DNA of 64,000 nt. Origin: Polynucleobacter sp. Adler-ghost (GTDB taxonomy: Bacteria > Pseudomonadota > Gammaproteobacteria > Burkholderiales > Burkholderiaceae). Each line of letters starts with the position of its first letter. The stretch's first letter is position 1. Position numbers and translations under genes: made by a program. Under the pieces are notes generated by a model. It ran no database searches and was not told the origin of the DNA. It was given only the letters and a program-made list of their open reading frames with translations. Positions 16,496 to 24,820 of the stretch are shown in pieces. The DNA lies in assembly GCF_018688495.1 (NCBI RefSeq), contig NZ_CP061320.1:1274586-1338585 (forward strand), in the 5' to 3' direction.

Positions 16496-16663
16496 ATGAA
16501 ATCTTGGCAATGTATCGTATGCGGTTTCGTCTATGACGAGGCCAAAGGCTTACCTGAAGATGGCATTCCTGCCGGCACTGCTTGGGCCGATGTCCCTGAA
16601 GATTGGGAATGCCCAGATTGTGGTGTATCCAAATCTGATTTTGAAATGGTACAAGTTTCCTAA
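16496..16663 (+). CDS. Rubredoxin
   Basis: A 55-residue iron protein that I translated by hand ([18 protein letters not shown] at the start). The FeCys4 ligands are Cys6, Cys9, Cys39 and Cys42 in the canonical CxxCG...CPDCG arrangement. It starts with AAGGA upstream of the ATG at 16496. Rubredoxin carries single electrons between a reductase and oxygenases or peroxide-reducing enzymes in the cytoplasm. The rubredoxin reductase gene begins 48 bases downstream and OxyR is divergent, so a role in oxidative-stress electron transfer is more likely here than alkane hydroxylation, since no alkB is present. Confidence 0.95.
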   Translation: MKSWQCIVCGFVYDEAKGLPEDGIPAGTAWADVPEDWECPDCGVSKSDFEMVQVS

Positions 16664-16711
16664 CTCAAGCCAAACGCAACACCTTTCAACGCATTATTAG
16701 GGAGTCCAGTT

Positions 16712-17878
16712 TTGGATCATCAGAATCATTCATCCCCATCAGGGATTGTCATCATTGGTAGCGGCCTAGCTGGCTACACTGTCATTCGCGAGCTTCGCAA
16801 AATAGATAAGGCGATTCCCATTACCCTAGTAACAAGAGAACCAGGCTACTTTTACTCAAAGCCGATGCTCTCTACAGCATTGGCCAGCAATAAGTCTGCA
16901 GAGCAATTGGTCTCTACTAATGCAGAGGGTATGGCAACACAGCTAGACATGACGGTTCTGGGTGATGCTGATGTCACTGCAATTGATACCACCGCACAAA
17001 CAGTCACTACTTCTAAAGGCAGTATTTCCTATGGAAAGTTAGTGCTAGGATTAGGCGCCGATCAAATTCGCTTACCTTTAGAGGGTAATGCAGCTCATGA
17101 GGTCATTACCGTTAATGATCTGGAAGACTATGCCCAATTTCGCAAGACAATTGAAGGCAAAAAACGCGTTGCCATTTTAGGTGCCGGCCTCATTGGATGC
17201 GAATTTGCGAATGATTTAGTTTTAGGCTCATATGAAGTAGATGTCATCGACTTAGCGCCGCAGGCTTTGGGTAGATTACTTCCCGAGGCGGCAGCCCAAG
17301 CACTACAAGCGAAGCTCAGTGCGGCAGGCGTACGTTGGCACTTTGCCACTACCGTGCAATCGGTTGATCGAAGCGGCGACTCTCTCTCGATTGCCCTTGC
17401 CAACGGAACAGTAATCAATAGTGATGCATTTCTATCTGCTGTCGGCTTAAGACCTCGCATAGATTTAGCTCAATCAGCCGGAATTGCAACAGGCGTAGGT
17501 ATTACAGTTAATCGTCAATTAGAAACCAGCGCCAAGAATGTTTATGCAATTGGCGACTGTGCCGAAGTTGAGGGCTTAGTTCTACCTTATGTGATGCCAA
17601 TCATGCAGGCAGCACGAGCTTTAGCACCCAACTTACTTGGACAAGCGACTACTCTCAACTATCCCGCTATGCCAGTGATGGTGAAGACCCCCGCCCTCGC
17701 AACCATTGTTTCACCCCCAGCCAAAGGTGCAGTCGGACACTGGAAAATGAATACAGTAGAAGGCGGTCTTGAAGCGCGCTTTGAATCTAGTGACGGTAAG
17801 CTACTTGGGTTTGCTCTTCTGGGTACAGCTACTGCACAACGTGGCGCACTGACAAAAGAGTTGCCGCCCATCCTGTAA
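16712..17878 (+). CDS. Rubredoxin reductase-like FAD/NAD(P) oxidoreductase
   Basis: A 388-residue pyridine-nucleotide-disulfide-type flavoprotein without a redox disulfide. The start is TTG at 16712 with GGGAG seven bases upstream. FAD-binding IIGSGLAGYTVIREL about 14-28, NAD-binding AILGAGLIGCEFANDL about 154-169 and the C-terminal FAD motif NVYAIGDCAEVEG about 276-288 are all visible. Its position after rubredoxin indicates that it reduces rubredoxin with NAD(P)H. The terminator at 17921-17946 closes this two-gene unit. General ferredoxin reductase activity is the main alternative. Confidence 0.88.
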   Translation: MDHQNHSSPSGIVIIGSGLAGYTVIRELRKIDKAIPITLVTREPGYFYSKPMLSTALASNKSAEQLVSTNAEGMATQLDMTVLGDADVTAIDTTAQTVTTSKGSISYGKLVLGLGADQIRLPLEGNAAHEVITVNDLEDYAQFRKTIEGKKRVAILGAGLIGCEFANDLVLGSYEVDVIDLAPQALGRLLPEAAAQALQAKLSAAGVRWHFATTVQSVDRSGDSLSIALANGTVINSDAFLSAVGLRPRIDLAQSAGIATGVGITVNRQLETSAKNVYAIGDCAEVEGLVLPYVMPIMQAARALAPNLLGQATTLNYPAMPVMVKTPALATIVSPPAKGAVGHWKMNTVEGGLEARFESSDGKLLGFALLGTATAQRGALTKELPPIL

Positions 17879-17920
17879 TCAAGATGGCTGATTACCATCT
17901 CTAGCGCTCTGTACTAAAGC

Positions 17921-17946
17921 AAAAGGCCCGCTCAGCGGGCCTTTTA
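17921..17946. terminator. Bidirectional rho-independent terminator
   Basis: The stem GGCCCGC/GCGGGCC with a three-base loop is flanked by AAAA and TTTT, so it can terminate the rubredoxin reductase transcript and the convergent PuuD-like transcript. Confidence 0.9.
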
Positions 17947-17966
17947 ATGTATCTAAGAAGATAAGC

Positions 17967-18560
17967 TTATGAGGCAATCACAAACCATGTTGTGTTGTGT
18001 GACTGAGCGCTCATCAAAAATAGCATTGGGATAGAAAGCATTGTATTGAGACGGGAAGTCAACATTGCAATGCGTGCAGACTTTGCTTTGACGTCAGGCT
18101 CAACCGCAACAATGCCGAGGGCACGTTTTTGATTTGGCCAAATAATGAACCAAACGTTGAACGCCATAATCAAGGCAATCCACATACCTAAACCGATTGC
18201 ACGGAAAGGTGCTTGCAAAGTAAATGCCTGATGCGCATATCCATTCAGTATGGATAAAATCAAACCGCTCAGTACAGTTACTAAAGCAGCCCATCGAAAC
18301 CAAAAGAGCGCTGTTGGAGCGATTACTTTTCCGATTGCTGGCTTTTGCTCATCCGGAATCTTTGGCATGGATGGAATCTGCACGAAATTGAAATACCAAA
18401 GCAAGCCTATCCACATCACGCCAACCATCACGTGAATCCAGCGGAATAAGAATGGCAACTCAATCGAGCTCAGGTTCGCACCTAAGGCTAAGACAATCAA
18501 TGCGAGTAGCACAAAGCCGGCTAAAACAGTGCGGCCTAATGAGGTAAAGATGGATGACAT
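17967..18560 (-). CDS. Short PuuD-like (urate hydroxylase N-domain) membrane protein
   Basis: A 197-residue inner-membrane protein with about five hydrophobic helices. The segment FRWIHVMVGVMWIGLLWYFN about 39-58 is the signature of PuuD/DUF989, the membrane domain of bacterial urate hydroxylase, including His43. Full PuuD proteins are roughly 400 residues and end in a cytochrome c domain; here no CxxCH is found and the protein stops after the membrane domain. No other purine-catabolism gene is adjacent, so urate oxidation is uncertain and it may be a related haem-binding or electron-transfer protein. A good promoter lies about 80 bases upstream. Confidence 0.65.
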   Translation of the reverse strand: MSSIFTSLGRTVLAGFVLLALIVLALGANLSSIELPFLFRWIHVMVGVMWIGLLWYFNFVQIPSMPKIPDEQKPAIGKVIAPTALFWFRWAALVTVLSGLILSILNGYAHQAFTLQAPFRAIGLGMWIALIMAFNVWFIIWPNQKRALGIVAVEPDVKAKSARIAMLTSRLNTMLSIPMLFLMSAQSHNTTWFVIAS

Positions 18561-18637
18561 GAGAGCTTCCTAAAAAAAGTAAATATATCAGGCAGGATTT
18601 CAGCAAAATTCTTGCTTGCAAAATCCAATTTCACAAC

Positions 18638-18667
18638 ATTATAAAACGTACTAATCTGTAGCTACAA
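18638..18667 (-). promoter_or_regulatory. Candidate sigma-70 promoter for the PuuD-like gene
   Basis: On the minus strand a perfect -10 TATAAT (18638-18643) is preceded after 18 bases by TTGTAG (18662-18667). It lies in the 194-base gap between bdhA and the PuuD-like gene, about 78 bases upstream of the latter's ATG. I see nothing else in this gap. Confidence 0.45.
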
Positions 18668-18754
18668 AAGCCACAATCGTCCTTACTATAGACGATTCCG
18701 AGGAATTTGTTCGGCATAAGGCAAACAAGAGGTGTCCAGTGACCCTTTTTAAGA

Positions 18755-19531
18755 TTACTGAGCCGTCCAGCCGCCATCCATATTCCAGGCTGCTCCACGT
18801 ACTTCAGAAGCATCTGGACTGCAAAGGAAAATAGCTAATGCGGCCAATTGCTCTGGAGCCACGAATTCACCAGAAGGCTGCTTCTCAGACACCAAGGCTT
18901 TTTTAGCCTCTTCATTCGAGATCCCTTCACGCTCTGCTCGGGCATCTACTTGCTTTTGAACCAAGGGGGTCAAAACCCAACCCGGGCAAATCGCATTACA
19001 AGTAATCCCCGTTTTGGCATTCTCTAGAGCGGTTACTTTGGTTAGGCCAACGATGCCATGCTTAGCGGCAACATAAGCTGATTTTTGAACAGAACCGACC
19101 AAGCCATGCACGGAGGCGATATTGATGATGCGACCCCAGTTACGCTGCTTCATTCCAGGCAAGGCATAGTGGGAGGTATAAAAAGCTGAGCTTAAGTTGA
19201 TGGCAATAATGGACTCCCACTTATCCGCTGGAAAGTCTTCAATATTCGCTGTGTGCTGAATGCCTGCATTGTTTACTAATATATCTAGCGAACCAAAGCG
19301 TTTTTCGGTTTGCTTGATAAGATCTTCAATCTCGGCAGGCTTACTCATATCTGCGCCGTGATATTCCACCTCAACACCACAAGCTTTAATAGCTGTAATT
19401 GCAGCATCCTTTTCACCAAAACCATTCACCATTATGTTGGCACCCTGCTTTGCCAAACCAATAGCCATTGCCAAACCAATACCACTGGTTGAGCCGGTGA
19501 CAAGAGCTGTTTTACCTTTTAAATGGGACAT
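18755..19531 (-). CDS. bdhA: 3-hydroxybutyrate dehydrogenase
   Basis: A 258-residue short-chain dehydrogenase that interconverts (R)-3-hydroxybutyrate and acetoacetate with NAD. The cofactor motif is TGSTSGIG (12-19), NNAG is at 87-90, and the catalytic triad is Ser140, Tyr153 and Lys157 (IASVHGLVGSVQKSAYVAAK). The C-terminal block CPGWVLTPLVQKQVDARAE about 188-206 and the ending MDGGWTAQ are characteristic of bacterial BdhA rather than other SDRs. It belongs to the PHB-degradation route and fits the phasin at the left edge of the window. It stands alone, with 131 bases separating it from the molybdenum hydroxylase operon upstream. Confidence 0.93.
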   Translation of the reverse strand: MSHLKGKTALVTGSTSGIGLAMAIGLAKQGANIMVNGFGEKDAAITAIKACGVEVEYHGADMSKPAEIEDLIKQTEKRFGSLDILVNNAGIQHTANIEDFPADKWESIIAINLSSAFYTSHYALPGMKQRNWGRIINIASVHGLVGSVQKSAYVAAKHGIVGLTKVTALENAKTGITCNAICPGWVLTPLVQKQVDARAEREGISNEEAKKALVSEKQPSGEFVAPEQLAALAIFLCSPDASEVRGAAWNMDGGWTAQ

Positions 19532-19662
19532 ATTTTTCTTCGCTATATCAAGTTAGTCGCACATCCCCAAGCAGGGGATGTACACATGGTCAAAACTGGA
19601 TCTTACAGGATGCATCAGCACCTTTGATACTGGTAATGCACCGCATATAAACAAGCTCTACA

Positions 19663-22059
19663 TTAGACTTTTCCAAGGGCCTTGAGAATCTTTTCACAAG
19701 TAATGGGCTGATCAAACACTGCAGTGTTAAATGGTGCCAGAGCATCATTAATCGCATTTTGAACCGCCCCAGGGGCGCCAGCTGTACCAGCCTCACCAGC
19801 ACCTTTTGCACCCAACTTAGATGACTGAGTTGGGGTCTCAACGTGAGCTACCTCAATATCCGGCATTTCATTGGCCATTGGCACTAAGTAATCAGCCATA
19901 CTGCCATTTCGTAACAGGCCACTCTCGTCGTAGATACACTCCTCGAAAAGGACGCCACCGATACCCTGCACAATTGCACCACGCACTTGCTCGTCCACCA
20001 ACATGGGATTCAACACACGACCGCAATCTTCAACTGCCCAGTGCTTTAAGAGCTTTACAAATCCAGTATCCGGATCGACTTCCACATAAGAAGCCTGAAC
20101 GCCATTAGTAAAAATAAATGGATATTCTTTTTGAGTGTAATGACGTGTCACCATCAGGTCAGCCGAGAATCCTACTGGCAAAGTATCTGTACGGAAATAA
20201 CCTATTCGCCCAATCTCACTAAACGGTAGGAGCTGTTCACCGCTTGCTTTATCTAAAACATGACCACGGCGAACAGATAACTCTTCAGGCGATCTACTCA
20301 AGATTGCACCAGCGAGCTTCAAGATATTCTCTTGAAGTGCTTGGCAAGCCAATAAGACTGCCTCGCCACCCACTCCGGCACCACGTGAAGCCCAGGTACC
20401 ACCTCCGTAAGGAGTCACATCGGTATCACCAGTAATGATGCGCACATCTTTAATCGACAGACCGACGGCATCAGCAGCAATTTGCGCATAAATACCTTCA
20501 GTACCTTGGCCCTGCTCACCAACACCGATCAATATCGATACAACGCCACTTGGATCTAGACGCGCAGAGGCGCCATCCTGAGATGCGATACGCGCACCAC
20601 CCACGCCATAGAATGCCGGACTTGGGTTAGTTAACTCGATTAATGTGGCAAAACCGATTCCACGATAGATACCTTTTTTACGCAACTCAGCCTGCTCTTT
20701 ACGCAAAGCAGAATAGTCCATCATCTTTTCAATAGTTCGTAAGCATTGCTCGTGTGAAAGCACTTCCAACTTAATTCCGGAAATTCCCGAGCAAGGGTAT
20801 GCATCATCAGGAATCACATTACGTTTACGAAACTCCAAAGGATCCATTTTTAGTTTTTGAGCTGCTAAATCAACCAAGCCCTCAGTCACGGCGCAGGCAA
20901 TAGGGTGACCTACGCCACGATATTGGCAGGTAGGCGTTTTATTCTGAAACACCACATTCAGTTTGGCTCGGTAGTTCTGATGCTTATATGGCCCGCCAAC
21001 CAAGTTCACCACCTGATTACCTTCGATTGCACTGGTTCTCGGAAACATAGAGTAAGGGCCAATCGCTGTGAGATCGTCGATCTCAAATGCCAAGATATCA
21101 CCTTCTTTATTGGCTGCAATACGTCCTTTAATCCGATGCTCACGCGCATGAATATCACTCGTAAATGATTCAAGTCGATCTGCAACAAACTTGACTGGGC
21201 GCTCCAACATCATCGCTAGACCCACCGTCGCAAAATCATCAGGATACGCATGCACCTTAATACCAAAGGATCCGCCTACGTCTTTACAAATGACATGGAC
21301 ATCAGACTCTGACAAGCCAAACTGACGGCAATATAAATCTTGCATCATGTGCGGCGCTTGTTGCGAGTGATATACCGTGAGGCGACGATCGCCTGGATTG
21401 TAGTCAGCAATTTGGCAGCGAGGCTCTAAAGTAACGCCTGTATGTCGACCAAATCCAAAAGTAGCTTCAGCCACAATATCTGCGGTTGCAAATACTTCAT
21501 CTACCTGGCCAACATCCAAAGTACGGGTAAAGCAAAGATTGTCGCCAAGCTCAGGATGAATTACCGGAGTATCTGCATCCAATGCCGTTTCCATTGAAAC
21601 TACTGCAGGTAACTCTTCCCACTCAACATCAATGAACTGCAAAGCATCTTCTGCTTGTGCACGCGTCTCAGCAACTACAGCAACTACAGGCTCGCCTTGC
21701 CAGCAAGCCCTATCAATTGCTAATGCGTATTGAGGGGCGGATTTCATACCCGCAAGATGGCCTAAGGTGGCAACCCATGGCTTACAAAGCTCAGCCATTC
21801 TCACGCCATCGACAATGGCTAGAACGCCTGGCATCTTGCTGGCTTCTTCAGTATGAATTTTTCCAATTTTCATATGCGCTACTGGCGAACGCCAATAGAC
21901 AACATGGCCCATCCTAGGCAATTGAATATCATCTACATAGGTGCCCTGACCCTCGATAAGCCGACGCGACTGATGTCGAGGTTCGCTGCTACCGATATAG
22001 CGCTGGTCATTGGTTACCGGATCAAGCACCAATCCTTTGAGATCTACTGGCTTATTCAT
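19663..22059 (-). CDS. Molybdenum hydroxylase large subunit (CoxL/XDH family)
   Basis: A 798-residue Moco-binding subunit. The N-terminal a/b hammerhead begins at about residue 25 (RHQSRRLIEGQGTYVDDIQL). Moco motifs include GGSFGIKVHAYPDD about 262-275, CQYRGVGHPIACAVTE about 380-395, GVGEQGQGTEGIYAQIAADA about 512-531, and the catalytic Glu in KGAGEAGTAG near residue 757. The loop CQYRGVGHP is neither the AYXCSFR of true CO dehydrogenase nor the usual AYRGAGR, so CO oxidation is not supported. Together with the S and M subunits it should hydroxylate an aromatic or N-heteroaromatic carbon, or an aldehyde, in the cytoplasm. It is the last gene of a G-M-S-L operon. Confidence 0.9.
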   Translation of the reverse strand: MNKPVDLKGLVLDPVTNDQRYIGSSEPRHQSRRLIEGQGTYVDDIQLPRMGHVVYWRSPVAHMKIGKIHTEEASKMPGVLAIVDGVRMAELCKPWVATLGHLAGMKSAPQYALAIDRACWQGEPVVAVVAETRAQAEDALQFIDVEWEELPAVVSMETALDADTPVIHPELGDNLCFTRTLDVGQVDEVFATADIVAEATFGFGRHTGVTLEPRCQIADYNPGDRRLTVYHSQQAPHMMQDLYCRQFGLSESDVHVICKDVGGSFGIKVHAYPDDFATVGLAMMLERPVKFVADRLESFTSDIHAREHRIKGRIAANKEGDILAFEIDDLTAIGPYSMFPRTSAIEGNQVVNLVGGPYKHQNYRAKLNVVFQNKTPTCQYRGVGHPIACAVTEGLVDLAAQKLKMDPLEFRKRNVIPDDAYPCSGISGIKLEVLSHEQCLRTIEKMMDYSALRKEQAELRKKGIYRGIGFATLIELTNPSPAFYGVGGARIASQDGASARLDPSGVVSILIGVGEQGQGTEGIYAQIAADAVGLSIKDVRIITGDTDVTPYGGGTWASRGAGVGGEAVLLACQALQENILKLAGAILSRSPEELSVRRGHVLDKASGEQLLPFSEIGRIGYFRTDTLPVGFSADLMVTRHYTQKEYPFIFTNGVQASYVEVDPDTGFVKLLKHWAVEDCGRVLNPMLVDEQVRGAIVQGIGGVLFEECIYDESGLLRNGSMADYLVPMANEMPDIEVAHVETPTQSSKLGAKGAGEAGTAGAPGAVQNAINDALAPFNTAVFDQPITCEKILKALGKV

Positions 22060-22079
22060 AATCAGTTTTCCCAGTCTTC

Positions 22080-22589
22080 TTAAGCGAGAGCAACAACGGG
22101 TTTAATTTTTTCACCTTTGGCGCGAGCCTCAAGCACAGCCATGATGGCGTCTACTATGGAATGGTAGCCAGTACAACGGCAGTAGTTTCCAGAGATCCAT
22201 TCACGCACTTCTTCACGAGTAGATTTAGGTTGTTTTTCTACTAATTCGGCCGCAGCAAGCAACATCCCAGAAGAGCAGAAACCACATTGCATTGCATTAT
22301 GACGCATAAAGGCTTCTTGAAGATCTGCCAATGCCCCACTCTTAGTTAATCCCTCGATTGTTTCTACTACACAGCCATTGGCTTGTACGGCCAGATATAA
22401 ACAGCCGCGAATAATTTTCCCATCCACCTTCACGGTACAGGCGCCGCAAGCACCTTGCTCACAACCAAGATGCGGACCTTTGAGATGGAGATCTTCTCGC
22501 AAAAAATCTACCAAATGACGACGCGGCTCAATCTCCGCATTCACTATCGAGCCATTGACGGTCATCGTAATTTTCTTCTTTAAGCTCAT
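22080..22589 (-). CDS. Molybdenum hydroxylase 2Fe-2S subunit (CoxS-like)
   Basis: A 169-residue small subunit with two [2Fe-2S] clusters. The plant-ferredoxin-type site is GCEQGACGACTVKVDGK followed by RGCLYLA, about residues 42-67; the second cluster is CGFCSSGM and NYCRCTGYHSIV, about 102-145. Electrons pass from the molybdenum site through these clusters to FAD. Length matches the family. It lies 20 bases before the large subunit gene and 42 after the FAD subunit gene, all on the minus strand. Confidence 0.95.
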   Translation of the reverse strand: MSLKKKITMTVNGSIVNAEIEPRRHLVDFLREDLHLKGPHLGCEQGACGACTVKVDGKIIRGCLYLAVQANGCVVETIEGLTKSGALADLQEAFMRHNAMQCGFCSSGMLLAAAELVEKQPKSTREEVREWISGNYCRCTGYHSIVDAIMAVLEARAKGEKIKPVVALA

Positions 22590-22631
22590 TGAAATCTCCG
22601 AACTAGATTTATCTTTTTATATATTGATTGC

Positions 22632-23486
22632 TCAAGCAATTAAGTGCTTTAGTCCACGCTCTAACAAAACACCAATCAGATGTTGCTTCGTTTGCGCACT
22701 GTTAGTGATATCTGCGATCGACTCAATCTCTTCCCTTGCGGCAGCAACTGCATTTGCAATTAATTCGTCATTAAGAGACTTACCATCTACCAAGGCTTGA
22801 GCCTTTGTCGCCATGATCGGCGTAGCACACACAGAGAAGAAGGTAAAAGTGCAATCGCTCAGAACATTACCCGCCTTATTCGCAACTAAAGCCACCCCAG
22901 CAATCGCATAGTCTCCGTGGCGACGAGCTAACTCATGGAAATAAAAAACTTGATTACTACTAGCAATAGGGATTTCTGTTGCTATAAGAATTTCATTAGG
23001 CTCTAAAGAAGTGGTGTAAAGATCAATGAAGAAGTCTTGCGCTGAAATTCGACGCTCTCCATCAGGGCCACCAATCAACATGGTTGCATTCAATGCCAGG
23101 CTACAGGCAGGCCATTCAGCCGCAGGATCTCCATAGGCTAGAGAGCCGCCCCAGGTCCCTAAATTACGGATCGCTCTGTGGGCAATATGCGGAGCTGCAG
23201 CCTTAAGAAGTGGTGCATGCTGCGCAATTAGTTTGGAGTCCTCAATCTCCGTATGGGTTACTAATGCACCAATACGTAATTGATTTCCGTTAACGGAAAT
23301 ACCTTTTAATTCATCCAAATTCGTAATGTCAATGAGCATGCTAGGCTCAGAAAGACGCAGGTTCAAGGTAGCTAAGAGCGTCTGCCCACCCGCAATCAAT
23401 TGCGCATCTTCACCAGCTTCGGCCAACATAGCTAAAGCCTCACTGAGAGCCTTCGGTTTTGCATAATCAAATGCTGCTGCTTTCAT
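22632..23486 (-). CDS. Molybdenum hydroxylase FAD subunit (CoxM-like)
   Basis: A 284-residue FAD-binding subunit. The FAD pyrophosphate motif is AGGQTLLATLNLR about 32-44, and the second motif is NLGTWGGSLAYGDPAAEWP about 107-125. The C-terminal domain of the CO-dehydrogenase flavoprotein family follows. It accepts electrons from the 2Fe-2S subunit and passes them to a quinone, NAD or O2; which acceptor cannot be told. The protein opens MKAAAFDYAKPKALSEALAML, typical for the family, so the ATG at 23486 is well supported. Confidence 0.93.
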   Translation of the reverse strand: MKAAAFDYAKPKALSEALAMLAEAGEDAQLIAGGQTLLATLNLRLSEPSMLIDITNLDELKGISVNGNQLRIGALVTHTEIEDSKLIAQHAPLLKAAAPHIAHRAIRNLGTWGGSLAYGDPAAEWPACSLALNATMLIGGPDGERRISAQDFFIDLYTTSLEPNEILIATEIPIASSNQVFYFHELARRHGDYAIAGVALVANKAGNVLSDCTFTFFSVCATPIMATKAQALVDGKSLNDELIANAVAAAREEIESIADITNSAQTKQHLIGVLLERGLKHLIA

Positions 23487-23526
23487 TGTGTCTCCTCCAC
23501 TACTTTTATATTGACATCGCCGCGCA

Positions 23527-24003
23527 TTATTGGGCTTGCGGGTCCGACTCCAGTGGCGCTATTTCACCACCTAACTCTTTTGCAAATCGCTGGAAAAAGT
23601 CATCCGCAATCTTTTTAGCAGAGGCGCTAATAAGCCGCCCACCAATTTGACCAAGCTTGCCGCCAATAGAAGCCTCAGTCGTATAAGAAACCAGTGTCCC
23701 GCCCTCGGCAGCCTTCAACTCCACTCGTGAACGACCTTTTGCAAATCCCGCAGCACCACCAGAGCCCTCAAAGGCCATAGAACAGGATTGATCTGGAATG
23801 ACATCACTCAAAAATAGCTTTCCTGAGAATCTGGCTCTGACGGGTCCAATTTTGAACATCACCTTGGCATGAATCTCCTCGGGGGAGATGCGACTGATTT
23901 CCTCGCAACCTGGAATGGACTTTGCCAGCACGTCAATATCATTCAAGCCCTTCCATACATCTGGGATTGGGGCTGCAATGAGTTGCTCGCCATTTAATTC
24001 CAT
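23527..24003 (-). CDS. CoxG-like SRPBCC protein
   Basis: A 158-residue SRPBCC-fold protein of the CO-dehydrogenase subunit G group. It begins MELNGEQLIAAPIPDVWKGL and continues IPGCEEISRIS, the usual opening. The C-terminal GGKLGQIGGRLISASAKKIADDFF about 112-135 is the conserved helix. In Oligotropha CoxG is linked to membrane association of CO dehydrogenase; in other Mo-hydroxylase operons its role is presumed to be similar or in cofactor handling. Here it is the first gene of the operon (G-M-S-L), facing the TetR gene across a 105-base gap with two palindromes. Confidence 0.9.
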   Translation of the reverse strand: MELNGEQLIAAPIPDVWKGLNDIDVLAKSIPGCEEISRISPEEIHAKVMFKIGPVRARFSGKLFLSDVIPDQSCSMAFEGSGGAAGFAKGRSRVELKAAEGGTLVSYTTEASIGGKLGQIGGRLISASAKKIADDFFQRFAKELGGEIAPLESDPQAQ

Positions 24004-24045
24004 TACATCTCCTTGGGGTTTGTACGAATAGAGTCTTATCTACCA

Positions 24046-24058
24046 ATTGTTCAACAAT
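24046..24058. promoter_or_regulatory. Palindrome in the CoxG/TetR divergent region
   Basis: ATTGTT-C-AACAAT is a perfect 13-base palindrome placed about 42 bases upstream of the coxG-like ATG and 51 upstream of the TetR ATG. Divergent TetR regulators commonly bind such sites to control both directions, so this is a candidate operator. Confidence 0.45.
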
Positions 24059-24074
24059 GTACCATTATTTAACT

Positions 24075-24093
24075 TTTGGTCAATAAGGCCAAA
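24075..24093. promoter_or_regulatory. Second inverted repeat in the CoxG/TetR divergent region
   Basis: TTTGG at 24075-24079 pairs with CCAAA at 24089-24093 around nine bases. It lies about 16 bases before the TetR start codon, a position suited to autorepression. The arms are short. Confidence 0.3.
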
Positions 24094-24108
24094 TTCGGAT
24101 AAACCCTG

Positions 24109-24819
24109 ATGACAATGAGTTTCGATCGAGATGGCAGTGCTAGAGGCAGTATCGCTACAGAATTAGCTGCATCCAGTACGCCTGCACGTCGCAGAATGAG
24201 TACCGCAGATCGTAAGCGTCAGATTCTGGATCGTGCTATCCAATACTTTGCAAAGCATGGAATGGATGGGCAACTCAGGAACCTAACAAAGGGATTGGGT
24301 ATTACCCACACCCTGCTTTACCACTACTTCCCTACTAAGGATGCTTTAATCAAAGCAGTCTATGAAGATGTCTTCGAGTCACGCTGGAAGCCGGAGTGGG
24401 AGCAGCTACTCGATGACAAGAAGCTCTCTCCCGAAGAAAAATTTAATGCTTTCTATCTAGACTACTCAAACACAGTGCTGACCTACGATTTTGTACGTAT
24501 TTTAATTTTCTCAGGACTGAGCGATCACTCCATTAGTGACCGCTTCTTTGAATTATTGCGCGATCGTCTATTACCGCGCCTGATTCGAGAAACCCGTAAA
24601 CACTGTGGTCGTAGCTCGCGTAGCAAGCCTTCCCAGCGAGAATTAGAATTTTTGATGGGCCTGCATGGCGGCATCTTTTATATTGGTATGCGACGTTGGA
24701 TATACGGGCAAGCCATTTATGACTCCGGCAACCCCCATACCGAGCAAGAAATTATTCAAGATCGAGTTAGCTCTTACCTTGCTTCAGCAAAAACTTTATT
24801 TAATACTGGTAAAAAATAA
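24109..24819 (+). CDS. TetR/AcrR-family transcriptional regulator
   Basis: A 236-residue TetR regulator. A Ser/Arg-rich leader of about 30 residues precedes the DNA-binding domain; the helix-turn-helix is about residues 56-82 (LRNLTKGLGITHTLLYHYFP, then TKDALIKAVYED). The C-terminal ligand domain does not reveal its effector. It is divergent from the molybdenum hydroxylase operon and is followed after one base by the VOC gene, so it probably controls both the oxidative genes and its own operon. A later ATG (in RRRMSTADRKRQ) could be the true start, which would remove the leader. Confidence 0.9.
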   Translation: MTMSFDRDGSARGSIATELAASSTPARRRMSTADRKRQILDRAIQYFAKHGMDGQLRNLTKGLGITHTLLYHYFPTKDALIKAVYEDVFESRWKPEWEQLLDDKKLSPEEKFNAFYLDYSNTVLTYDFVRILIFSGLSDHSISDRFFELLRDRLLPRLIRETRKHCGRSSRSKPSQRELEFLMGLHGGIFYIGMRRWIYGQAIYDSGNPHTEQEIIQDRVSSYLASAKTLFNTGKK

Positions 24820-24820
24820 A

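Noticed and set aside
17883..17899. Small hairpin GATGG/CCATC after rubredoxin reductase
   Set aside because: Only five pairs with a seven-base loop and no T run; the following GC-rich hairpin is the real terminator.
19663..24003. Aerobic CO dehydrogenase
   Set aside because: The large subunit lacks the AYXCSFR loop and no coxD, coxE or coxF maturation genes are present; a generic Mo hydroxylase is the safer call.
24665..24820. N-terminal extension of the VOC protein
   Set aside because: The open frame lies wholly inside the TetR coding sequence and its residues do not resemble VOC proteins; ATG 24821 starts the recognised domain.
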